From contig JAAXUL010000376.1 in the NCBI GenBank assembly GCA_013336035.1, positions 1-6,090 on the forward strand: a stretch of 6,090 nt of DNA. Reading direction: 5' to 3'. Shown in pieces: positions 1 to 6,072 of the stretch (the stretch's first letter is position 1; every line of letters starts with the position of its first letter). The DNA is from Chloroflexales bacterium. Lineage in GTDB: Bacteria > Chloroflexota > Chloroflexia > Chloroflexales > Chloroflexaceae. Both the position numbers and the translations under genes were made by a program. The notes beneath the pieces are model-generated. The model saw nothing but the letters and a program-made list of their open reading frames with translations, was not told the DNA's origin and made no database searches.

Positions 1-753
1 CGCGCCCTGGCCGTCGCTGATGCGGTACTGGAGGGCCCCGCCGATGGGGTAGAGGGCCGTGCGCCCGGTGATCACCATCGGGCTGCCCACCTGCGTGCCG
101 AAGGACGGCGTCTCGATGATCACCTGCTGGCGCAGGGCCGCCGTGCGCACCTGCAGGCTCGCCGTGGCCACGAAGGCGCCCGTGAGCGGGTCCTGGTCGT
201 AGAGGTCGATGCGCAGCGGGCCGCCCTGCTCGGGGTAGACGAAGTCGAGGCTGGCGGCGTACCGCCCGCCCGTCTGGGGGCTGCCGTCGACCGGGAAGAC
301 GCCGCCGCCCGCCTGGAGCCCCAGGCTGTTGTAGATGGCGTAGCCTAGCACGCCCGAGGCGGGGAAGCGGGTCGTGCGGCCGGTCACCACCACGGGGTTG
401 CCGACCAGCGTGTCCGTGGGCGGGGTCTCGAGCACGATGCGCTGGGGCACCGGCGCAACCGTTAGCGGCAGGCTGGCCACGGCCAGCAGGGCGCCCGTCG
501 CGGGGTCCTGGTCGACCAGCTGCAGGCTGATCGTATCCCCATCGGGGGGCTCGTCAAAGCTGAGCGAGGCGATAAAGTAGGCCGGCTGGCCCGGGCTGCC
601 GGGGATAGGGAAGCTGCCGGCGCCGATGATCCGCCCGTCGCTGGCCAGCACCGTGTAGACCAGCAGGGCGCCGGCGGGCAGCCGCGAGGTGCGGCCTGTT
701 ATCACCATGGGGCTGCCCACCTGCGTGCCGGGGGCCGGGCTCTCGATCGTGAT
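1..753 (-). repeat. Tandem 315-bp coding repeats (Gmad2-like units)
   Basis: Three head-to-tail units lie at 753-439, 438-124 and 123-1, the last cut by the window. The spacing is exactly 105 codons, with no indel in the aligned motifs. DNA identity is uneven. The 30 bases at 701-730 (unit 1) match 71-100 (unit 3) at 29 positions, whereas the equivalent bases of unit 2 (386-415) match unit 3 at 22. More units may follow outside the window. Confidence 0.5.
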
Positions 754-873
754 CTGCTGATCCGCGGCGGGCGTGATGCCTTGGGCGGCGGCCGGTAGGC
801 TCGCTGCGCCGGCGAGCGCCAGGGTCAGGGCGATGATAGGCAGGGCCAGCGCTCGGAATAGTCGTGGTGTCAT
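1..873 (-). CDS. Secreted tandem Gmad2-like Ig-fold protein (partial, C-terminus beyond window)
   Basis: An open frame of 291 codons runs from ATG at 873 to the window edge without a stop, so the C-terminus is missing. Residues 1-30 form a signal peptide: basic start (MTPRLFR), hydrophobic core (ALPIIALTLALAGAA) and an AAA-Q cleavage site after residue 30. There is no lipobox cysteine, so it is likely exported and released or cell-wall associated. Residues 41-291 hold three copies of a beta-rich unit starting at 41, 146 and 251. Each opens with I-x-I/L-E-S/T-P, followed 12 residues later by G-S/N-P-x-V-x-T-G-R-T, and the two complete units carry a D-Q-D-P-x-T-G-A turn near their end. This matches the Gmad2-type Ig-like domain first described in spore germination proteins, which is common as a generic extracellular module. 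No catalytic residues are visible. A surface, adhesion or envelope role is an inference. A consensus ribosome site supports the start, and the 127-bp gap from the upstream cyclase gene suggests separate transcription. Confidence 0.5.
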   Translation of the reverse strand, partial: MTPRLFRALALPIIALTLALAGAASLPAAAQGITPAADQQITIESPAPGTQVGSPMVITGRTSRLPAGALLVYTVLASDGRIIGAGSFPIPGSPGQPAYFIASLSFDEPPDGDTISLQLVDQDPATGALLAVASLPLTVAPVPQRIVLETPPTDTLVGNPVVVTGRTTRFPASGVLGYAIYNSLGLQAGGGVFPVDGSPQTGGRYAASLDFVYPEQGGPLRIDLYDQDPLTGAFVATASLQVRTAALRQQVIIETPSFGTQVGSPMVITGRTALYPIGGALQYRISDGQGA

Positions 874-880
874 CAGGCGG

Positions 881-890
881 CCTCCTTCCT
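881..890 (-). promoter_or_regulatory. Ribosome binding site of the Gmad2-repeat gene
   Basis: On the minus strand the bases read AGGAAGGAGG, with seven bases between the GGAGG and the ATG at 873. It is the strongest Shine-Dalgarno match in the window and fixes the start of this gene. Confidence 0.5.
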
Positions 891-914
891 TCAGGGCGAC
901 GTATGCGCTCATGT

Positions 915-920
915 AGTATA
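915..920 (-). promoter_or_regulatory. Possible -10 box of the Gmad2-repeat gene
   Basis: TATACT on the minus strand lies about 42 bases before the start codon, inside the gap after the cyclase gene. It resembles a sigma-70 -10 element. I find no convincing -35 hexamer at 16-18 bases, so the call is weak. It would make this gene independent of the signalling operon. Confidence 0.5.
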
Positions 921-963
921 AGGCTGCCTGTGCGCCCTGGCTTGCAGATCGCGAATGGCGTCC

Positions 964-1000
964 GCGGCGCCCGTGCCTCGCCGACCTGTCGCAGCGCCGC
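964..1000 (-). terminator. GC-rich inverted repeat directly after the cyclase stop
   Basis: Seven-base arms, gcggcgc at 964-970 and gcgccgc at 994-1000, flank a 23-base loop and abut the TGA of the cyclase gene. The position suits transcript ending. There is no T-tract after it, and GC-rich DNA produces such short arms by chance, so confidence is low. Confidence 0.5.
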
Positions 1001-1990
1001 TCAGGGGTTCCATCGGGCGTAACGGTTTCGCCCCTGCCCCTTCGCCTGATAGAGGGCGCTGTCTGTGTGAGCGACGAGCAGATCCGCGGTGTCGTGCTGG
1101 GGGTCGAGCTCGGCAACCCCGATGCTGATCGTGATCGCGAAGGTGATGGTCGCGGCGATGATAAACGCCTCGCGCTCGACCAGCCGGCACAGCCGCTCGG
1201 CCAGATCCGCCGCGGCGCCCACGCTGGTCATAGGCAGAACCGCAAGAAACTCCTCGCCGCCATAGCGCCCCAGATGGTCGGTGTTGCGGATCGAGCGCTG
1301 GAGCAGGCTGGCGCACGCGTGCAGCACCTGATCGCCGGCCGGGTGCCCGTAGCGGTCATTGATCTGCTTGAAGTGGTCGATATCGATGAGCAGGATCGAG
1401 ACCGCCGAGTGGTAGCGCTTCGAGCGCCCCACCTCCTCGCTCAGCCTGTGCAAGATGCTCCGGCGGTTCATGAGCTGCGTCAGCTCATCAATGTTGGCGA
1501 GCTGCGCGAGGCGCTCAAGCGCCTCCTCTAGCAGGCGCTGCTTTTTCTCAAGCTCGTAGCGGGTTTTCTGCAGGCTGCGGGCGGTGATCGCGAGATCATT
1601 CGTCACCCGCATGTACTGCTCGGCGGATTGCTGGTCGAGCGGGGCGACTGGCTCGGCCATGATGATCAGCTGCCCATCGGGGATGGCGACTATCTGGCAG
1701 CGGTATGAGATCGGGAGCCCGGTCGGCCCGTTGGCGAAATGCAGGATGGTCGGGCCGGCTTTGTGCTCGGCGAGCGCCTGCTCGCTCAGCTTGAAAAATC
1801 GCGGGCGGCTGTTCGAGGCCAGCAGCTGGGGGATGCTGTCGCAGCCGGGCGTCAGCTTGCGCAGCTCGTCCAGGCTCTTGTTCCACTCGATCAACCTACC
1901 AGCCTCATCAATAAGCGCGGTCGGGCAGTGGCTATGCTCAAGGAGCAGCCTGCCGCCGTATGCGAGCAGGCGATCGGCAGCTAGGCCCAT
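1001..1990 (-). CDS. PAS-GGDEF diguanylate cyclase
   Basis: This 329-residue cytoplasmic protein should join two GTP into cyclic di-GMP, the second messenger for the motile/sessile switch. Residues ~15-115 form a divergent PAS sensor fold (ALIDEAGRLIEWNKS). Residues ~120-165 are a heptad-like helix typical of the signalling linker, and 166-326 are a complete GGDEF domain. Key sites are all present: the DELTQLMNRR entry motif (168-177), metal-binding D203 in LIDID, guanine-binding N211 and D220, and the active-site loop GGEEF (244-248). RNTD (235-238) sits five residues before that loop, where the RxxD product-inhibition site belongs. There is no membrane segment and no EAL or HD-GYP domain. 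The ATG at 1990 is the first start after an in-frame TGA 21 bases upstream. Its Shine-Dalgarno is weak (AGGA, about 12 bases away). It starts 38 bp after the cobalamin gene and is probably co-transcribed. What its PAS domain senses is unknown. Confidence 0.5.
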   Translation of the reverse strand: MGLAADRLLAYGGRLLLEHSHCPTALIDEAGRLIEWNKSLDELRKLTPGCDSIPQLLASNSRPRFFKLSEQALAEHKAGPTILHFANGPTGLPISYRCQIVAIPDGQLIIMAEPVAPLDQQSAEQYMRVTNDLAITARSLQKTRYELEKKQRLLEEALERLAQLANIDELTQLMNRRSILHRLSEEVGRSKRYHSAVSILLIDIDHFKQINDRYGHPAGDQVLHACASLLQRSIRNTDHLGRYGGEEFLAVLPMTSVGAAADLAERLCRLVEREAFIIAATITFAITISIGVAELDPQHDTADLLVAHTDSALYQAKGQGRNRYARWNP

Positions 1991-2028
1991 ACCGACACCG
2001 AATCCTGATGCTCATATGCGAAGGAAAC

Positions 2029-3141
2029 TCAGGCGCGGCCCGCTGAGTGGCATGCCTCGATATAGCCGATCCCATCGTGGGCGGTGGGCGCGAACCAGTC
2101 GGCGCCCACCTGCCGCCACAGGGTGCTGCCTGCCATATAGGCCTGCCCGCCGACCAGGATCTTTGGGCTCGACCAGAGGCCGGCGGAGCGCACCTGCGCG
2201 ATCAGGGCCGTCACGGACGGCAGGCTGTGAACAAGGGTGGTCGAGATGCAGAGAAAGCGGGCCTCGATGTGCCGAAGCAGCTCGATGATGCTCTGGGCGG
2301 GCGTGTTCGCGCCGGTGTAGTAGACATCCCAGCCATGGATCTCGAGCAGGTCGGCGACAATGCGCGGCCCGATCTCGTGGTGTTCGCCCGGTGAGGCGGT
2401 GACCACAATTGCCCCCTTCAGGCGCGGCAGCTCCAGGATCAGCGGGTAGTATATCGCCATCACGCGCTGCGTGATCGCGGTCGCCAGATGCTCCTGGCCG
2501 ACGCTGATCTGGCCCTGGGCCCACAGATCGCCGATCGTGTACATCGACGGCTGGATGACCTGCTCCCACCAGGTCGTGATCTGCGCTGGCGCCCTCACGT
2601 ATTCGCCGGTGATGCGGATCGCCGCCTGGGCATCCGGCTTGAGCAGCGCCGCGAGGTAGCGCTGAAAGTGGGGCTGTAGCTCGGCTGTGGTGGCCGGCTC
2701 GTGCTGGGGGGCGTCCGCCTGACGGACGAGCTGGCCGTGCATGTCGCGCAGGCATCGATAGACCGCGCTGACCTGGGTGGCGTTGGGCTCGTCCAGGTAG
2801 CGCTCGATCGCCTCTGTCCAGATCGCCAGATCGACCGGGAAGCACTCCAGGGCGACGCCGCGCAGCCGATGCGTCCGGTAGACCCACACGAACGCGTTGA
2901 TCAGGGCGCTGGCGCTCTTGAGCCGAAGCTGCGCCTCGATGAAACGCGCGTGGTCGGCGTGATTGCGGTAGAGCACCTCGGGCGGACAGGGGCCGAGCAG
3001 GGCTGCGAGGTCGGGGCGCGCGGCCATATGCTGGTCGGCGTACTCGATCAGCCGCCACGACTGGCGCCGGTAGGCGTCGCAGGCCGCCGTGTCGACGGCG
3101 GCCAGGGCGTGGTCCAGATTTGTTACAAGGGTGTCGTTCAT
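2029..3141 (-). CDS. Stand-alone cobalamin-binding sensor with CarH-type Wx9EH motif
   Basis: This gives 370 residues from ATG 3141. Residue numbers here count from an alternative GTG at 3168 that adds nine residues (379 in total). Residues ~15-155 are an all-helical N-terminal domain with no named family I recognise (conserved-looking WVYRTHRLRG at 95-104). Residues ~163-245 form the B12-binding helical cap and 250-370 the Rossmann-type B12-binding domain. The cap carries W216-x9-E226-H227, the motif that contacts the adenosyl group in CarH/LitR photoreceptors. The core carries E262-x-H264-x-x-G267, a CarH-style variant of DxHxxG in which H264 would be the lower cobalt ligand. The MerR-type DNA-binding domain of CarH is absent, so a protein partner is more likely than DNA. 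The residue after W216 is Ala, whereas Thermus CarH has the His that ligates cobalt after light exposure. A corrinoid methyltransferase subunit is less likely because no methyltransferase gene is nearby. The light or redox role is an inference. Confidence 0.5.
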   Translation of the reverse strand: MNDTLVTNLDHALAAVDTAACDAYRRQSWRLIEYADQHMAARPDLAALLGPCPPEVLYRNHADHARFIEAQLRLKSASALINAFVWVYRTHRLRGVALECFPVDLAIWTEAIERYLDEPNATQVSAVYRCLRDMHGQLVRQADAPQHEPATTAELQPHFQRYLAALLKPDAQAAIRITGEYVRAPAQITTWWEQVIQPSMYTIGDLWAQGQISVGQEHLATAITQRVMAIYYPLILELPRLKGAIVVTASPGEHHEIGPRIVADLLEIHGWDVYYTGANTPAQSIIELLRHIEARFLCISTTLVHSLPSVTALIAQVRSAGLWSSPKILVGGQAYMAGSTLWRQVGADWFAPTAHDGIGYIEACHSAGRA

Positions 3142-3167
3142 AGCGTGCTCATACTGTTTCGGACACA

Positions 3168-4481
3168 CTAGCCGAGCGGGAGGGCCTGCATGATGGCCTC
3201 TGCCAGGCTGGCCTGCTCTGCATCGAGGCTGGCCGTCAGCAGCAGAAGCTCGTCGCTGCCGTGCCCCCTGCGGATCAGCACCTCTAGATCGGCGGCCAGG
3301 GTCTGCACGCGCACGGCCCCAAGGGTGGCCGCGGCGCCCTTGAGCGAGTGGACCACCCCGGCGGCCTCGATCAGTCTGCCGTATGCCAGGTGCTCACGCA
3401 GCAGCTGGCTGCTGCCGCTGTAGGTTGTGGCGTATGTGCGCAGCAGGCGCAGGTAGCGCTCGAGTCTGCCGTGCATGCTTCTGAGCCCGGTCGCGGTGAC
3501 GAGGCCGGGGATGGTCGTGAGCGCCTGGTGCGGGCTGACCGGGTCGTGCGGGCCGTCTAGCGTGGCGGGCGTCGCACCCGAGGGCGCGAGCCATCTCGCC
3601 AGGGCCGCAAACAGGGCCTCGGGGTCGATCGGCTTGGCGACGAAGTCGTTCATGCCGGCCCGCAGGCAGCGCTCCCGGTCCTCGACGAAAGACCCGGCGC
3701 TCAGCGCCAGGATGGGGGTTTGCTCGTACCCGGGGATCTGCCGGATCAGCTGCGCCGCGGCGAGGCCGTCGAGGCCAGGCATCTGGATGTCCATCAGGAT
3801 CAGGTCGTAGGTGCTCTGCCGCGCCATCTCGACCGCGACTATGCCGCTCTCGGCAAGGTCGGCCGCGAGTCCGATCTCGCGCAACAGCTCGACGGTCACC
3901 TCCTGGTTGATCAGGTTGTCCTCGGCGAGCAGGATGCGGGCGCGGATGCTCGCCGAGCCCTGCTCAGCCAGCCTGGCCGCCTCGGCGGCGCGGGCCTGCT
4001 CGCGCTCGGTGCTCATGACCGTAATCCCCTCAGGGATGGAGTCAAGCGTTGCCTGGAGCAGGGCGACCGTCTCTTGAAGCTGCGTCTGCGCCTGACTGCG
4101 TTGGGCGTCGAAGGCCTGCCGTATGGCCGTGATGTCGCGCGCGACGCCGAGCACGCCGATCAGTGTGTCGCCCGAGACATATACGGGCGCCTCGACCGTC
4201 TGGAAGAGGCGGCGCTCGCTACCCTCGCCGCGGGTGATCCACCCCTCGCTACTGCTCGGCCGCCGCGCCGCGATGCCCTCGAGGTCTCTCTGGTGAAAGA
4301 AGTCGGCCAGATCGGGGTCGAACAGGTCCGCGTCGGTCTTGCCCAGCAGATCATCCCTGCGGATGCTGAAGCAGTGCTCGAACGCGGGGTTGCAGGCGAG
4401 GTAGACCCCCGCGGGGTCTTTGAGCCAGGCCGGATCGGGCAGGGTCTGGAGCAGCGTGGTGAGGTGGTTGGTCGGGTGCAT
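3168..4481 (-). CDS. PAS-receiver-HPt phosphotransfer protein lacking a kinase core
   Basis: A 437-residue protein. Residues ~8-120 are a complete PAS domain (LPDPAWLKDPAGVYLACNP, ending GVARDIT). Residues ~138-156 look like only the opening of a second PAS (LLQATLDSIPEGITVM), followed by an Ala/Glu-rich helix. Residues ~182-298 are a receiver domain: acidic pair E187-D188, phospho-acceptor D231 in LMDIQMPGLDG, S261 and K283 of AKP. Residues ~325-435 are an HPt domain with phospho-histidine H378 in VHSLKGAAATLGA. No HisKA H-box and no N, G1, F or G2 ATP-binding boxes exist, so it cannot phosphorylate itself. It should accept phosphate from a separate kinase and pass it between D231 and H378, or onward. 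ATG 4481 is chosen because GGAG precedes it by 8 bases and the PAS begins right after. The frame stays open to 4730, but that extension resembles no domain. The TAG stop overlaps the possible GTG start of the cobalamin gene. Confidence 0.5.
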   Translation of the reverse strand: MHPTNHLTTLLQTLPDPAWLKDPAGVYLACNPAFEHCFSIRRDDLLGKTDADLFDPDLADFFHQRDLEGIAARRPSSSEGWITRGEGSERRLFQTVEAPVYVSGDTLIGVLGVARDITAIRQAFDAQRSQAQTQLQETVALLQATLDSIPEGITVMSTEREQARAAEAARLAEQGSASIRARILLAEDNLINQEVTVELLREIGLAADLAESGIVAVEMARQSTYDLILMDIQMPGLDGLAAAQLIRQIPGYEQTPILALSAGSFVEDRERCLRAGMNDFVAKPIDPEALFAALARWLAPSGATPATLDGPHDPVSPHQALTTIPGLVTATGLRSMHGRLERYLRLLRTYATTYSGSSQLLREHLAYGRLIEAAGVVHSLKGAAATLGAVRVQTLAADLEVLIRRGHGSDELLLLTASLDAEQASLAEAIMQALPLG

Positions 4482-4489
4482 TGTGTGAG

Positions 4490-4493
4490 CTCC
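4490..4493 (-). promoter_or_regulatory. Ribosome binding site deciding the start of the PAS-receiver-HPt gene
   Basis: GGAG on the minus strand stands eight bases before ATG 4481. It supports this start over the longer open frame, which begins at 4730 and lacks a comparable site. Confidence 0.5.
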
Positions 4494-4620
4494 AGTGCTC
4501 GGGTGGTGAATGGGGGTAGATGTCGGGTGGCCGGCGGCCCGTCTGGCGTATTTGGCTGCCCCTTCCGGGGGCACGTGGATCTGCGGCGCGAGGCAGCTGG
4601 TGCGAAGGTGATCCATGCCT

Positions 4621-4626
4621 AGTATA
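4621..4626 (-). promoter_or_regulatory. Possible -10 box of the signalling operon
   Basis: TATACT on the minus strand lies in the less GC-rich part of the intergenic region, about 140 bases before the first gene of the operon. The hexamer is a good -10 match. Candidate -35 sequences 16-18 bases upstream are poor, so an activator-dependent or alternative-sigma promoter, or chance, remain possible. Confidence 0.5.
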
Positions 4627-4760
4627 GCCAGAATGCTCTGAACATACATCTGTAGATCGGTACAATTTTGCGCGAGCCACATGCATTCTGTACGCCGCCA
4701 GACGCGCGGCAATAATCTGGCCTCTATCATAATCCTATTCGCGCTTTAGGGATAGTGATA

Positions 4761-4799
4761 AGGGTTGGCCCTATCACCATGCGTGATAGGGCCAACCCT
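4761..4799 (-). terminator. Perfect 17-bp hairpin after ndh, probable transcription end
   Basis: Arms 4761-4777 and 4783-4799 are exact inverted complements around a 5-base loop (catgc). The hairpin lies 40 bases after the TAG stop of ndh and before the promoter zone of the next operon, as expected for a terminator. No T-run follows on either strand (the minus strand continues TATCACTATCCC), so it may act by a factor-dependent route, protect the RNA end, or bind a protein. Such a long exact palindrome is unlikely to be chance. Confidence 0.5.
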
Positions 4800-4839
4800 C
4801 GCGTGCGCCCGTGTGAGGGCCCGCCGGCGCTCGCCGCTG

Positions 4840-6072
4840 CTACCTTTGCGACGGCACGGGCGCTCGTTTCGGGGGCGCGCCGACCGCGTTGTCCTCAAGC
4901 TGTACGGCCGGGGCTTCGCTGCCGGCTCTGGTGATCGGCTCCTTCGAGATCGTGAGGATGGCCCGTGTAGAGCGGTCGTAGGTGAAGTAATTGTAGGCCC
5001 AGCTAAACAGCACCATCAGGCGGTTGCGGAAGCCGATCAGGTAGTAGACATGCACGACGAGCCAGAGCAGCCAGGCGATCGGCCCGCTCCAGTTCAGCCC
5101 AAAGGCGTGCGCCACCGCGGAGTGACGCCCAACCGTGGCCATCGAGCCCTTGTCGGTGTAGCGGAAGGGGCGCAGCGGCTCCCCGCGGAGCTTGCGCAGC
5201 AGGTTGCCCGCCACCCAGCGGCCCTGCTGCATCGCGACAGTGGCGAGCTGGGGGTGGGGCTTGCCCGGGGCTCCTTCCAGGTACGCGAGGTCGCCGATCA
5301 CCCAGACGTTGGGGCTCTCCGGCAGCTGCAGGGTGGGGCTCACGGCGACGCGCGCGCCGCGTTGCAGCGGCACGCCCAGGGCTTTCCCGACCGGGCTCCC
5401 CTGGACGCCGGCCGCCCAGATCACGGTCTCGGTCGGCAGCGCCGTCCCGTCCTTAAAGCGCAGTGCGCCGTGCTCGTAGCCGACGACGCTGGTGTTGAAG
5501 CTAAACTCCACGCCCATCTTTGCCAGGAAGCGCCGGGCCTTCTTCGCCAGATCTGGCGAGAAGGGCAGCAGCAGGCGGTCGGCCATCTCGATGAGCACGA
5601 TCCGCACTTGCCCAAAGTCGAGGTCCGGGAAATCTTTGCGCAGCACCTGCTGCACCATCTCGGCGATCGCCCCGGCCAGCTCGACCCCGGTTGGCCCCCC
5701 GCCGACGATCGCAAAGGTCAGCAGGCGCCGGCGGCGCTCGGGGTCGAGCTCCTCGCTCGCCCGCTCGAAGCAGCCTAGCAGCTGGTTGCGCAGGGCGATC
5801 GTCTCCGGCAGGTCTTTGAGATCGAAGGCCTGAGCCTTGATCTGATCCAGGCCAAAGAAGTTTGAGATGCTGCCCGCCGCGACGATCAGCTCGTCGTAGT
5901 GGTGGCTTCGGCGGTCGGTGATCACCAGCTGCTGCGCGCGGTCGATGGCGCGGACGGTGCCGAGCTGGAAGCGCACATTGGCCTGGCCCCGGAGGAGCTG
6001 GCGCACGGGCTGGGCGATGTGCGAGGCGTCGAGCTCGGCCGTCGCCACCTGGTAGAGAAGCGACCAGAACAA
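4840..6072 (-). CDS. ndh: Type II NADH:quinone oxidoreductase (NDH-2), N-terminus missing
   Basis: NDH-2 is a single-subunit FAD enzyme on the inner membrane face that passes electrons from NADH to quinone without pumping protons. Residue numbers count from the TTG at 6072, an artificial start. LLYQVATAELDASHIAQPVR (5-24) matches the family just after its missing first FAD-binding GxGxxG segment, about 45-50 residues. The NAD-binding GGGPTGVELAG follows at 124-134, the second FAD motif NVWVIGDLAYLEG at 255-267, and the quinone-side stretch PQLATVAMQQG at 274-284. A hydrophobic C-terminal anchor (about 330-365, AWLLWLVVHVYYLIGFRNR) is typical, and a charged tail ends at TAG 4840. Immediately upstream of residue 1 the frame reads TGA-TAG, because the last 29 bases are inverted. 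The body of the gene looks intact. Whether the genome copy is functional cannot be told from this window. Confidence 0.5.
   Translation of the reverse strand: MFWSLLYQVATAELDASHIAQPVRQLLRGQANVRFQLGTVRAIDRAQQLVITDRRSHHYDELIVAAGSISNFFGLDQIKAQAFDLKDLPETIALRNQLLGCFERASEELDPERRRRLLTFAIVGGGPTGVELAGAIAEMVQQVLRKDFPDLDFGQVRIVLIEMADRLLLPFSPDLAKKARRFLAKMGVEFSFNTSVVGYEHGALRFKDGTALPTETVIWAAGVQGSPVGKALGVPLQRGARVAVSPTLQLPESPNVWVIGDLAYLEGAPGKPHPQLATVAMQQGRWVAGNLLRKLRGEPLRPFRYTDKGSMATVGRHSAVAHAFGLNWSGPIAWLLWLVVHVYYLIGFRNRLMVLFSWAYNYFTYDRSTRAILTISKEPITRAGSEAPAVQLEDNAVGAPPKRAPVPSQR

Larger units (their letters stand above)
4482..4839. other. Intergenic region between ndh and the signalling operon
   Basis: This 358-bp stretch holds no gene I can support. 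Reading on the minus strand, it has about 40 bases after the ndh stop, a 17-bp perfect hairpin (4799-4761), a less GC-rich zone (about 4760-4615) suited to a promoter, and a GC-rich leader of about 135 bases. The leader contains a small hairpin with 6-bp arms at 4557-4562 and 4568-4573. I looked for a cobalamin riboswitch, given the B12 sensor downstream, and saw no B12-box-like sequence. No tRNA-like fold was seen. Confidence 0.5.

Noticed and set aside
2012..3058. A 348-codon open frame on the minus strand overlapping the cobalamin gene
   Set aside because: It is rich in Arg, Pro and Ala, with no domain motifs, and is a frame-shifted shadow of the cobalamin gene, whose own frame carries Wx9EH and ExHxxG.
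3168..4481. Calling this gene a hybrid histidine kinase
   Set aside because: There is neither an H-box helix nor any ATP-binding N, G1, F or G2 box. The His in VHSLKG belongs to the HPt domain.
3720..4622. A 300-codon open frame on the plus strand
   Set aside because: It is antisense to the PAS-receiver-HPt gene and shows no recognisable motif.
4482..4730. An 83-codon N-terminal extension of the PAS-receiver-HPt gene
   Set aside because: The extension matches no domain, covers the probable promoter zone, and lacks a Shine-Dalgarno as good as that at 4490-4493.
4482..4760. Cobalamin riboswitch ahead of the B12-sensor operon
   Set aside because: I searched the leader for a B12-box-like sequence and the expected paired elements and found only a short GC hairpin.
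4765..5778. A 337-codon open frame on the plus strand
   Set aside because: It lies antisense to ndh, whose frame has clear NAD and FAD motifs. The plus-strand product is low-complexity and shows no family features. Long antisense frames are usual in GC-rich DNA.
6070..6072. TTG at 6072 as the true start of NDH-2
   Set aside because: It lies inside the inverted segment and would remove the FAD-binding N-terminus. The real start must be outside the window.
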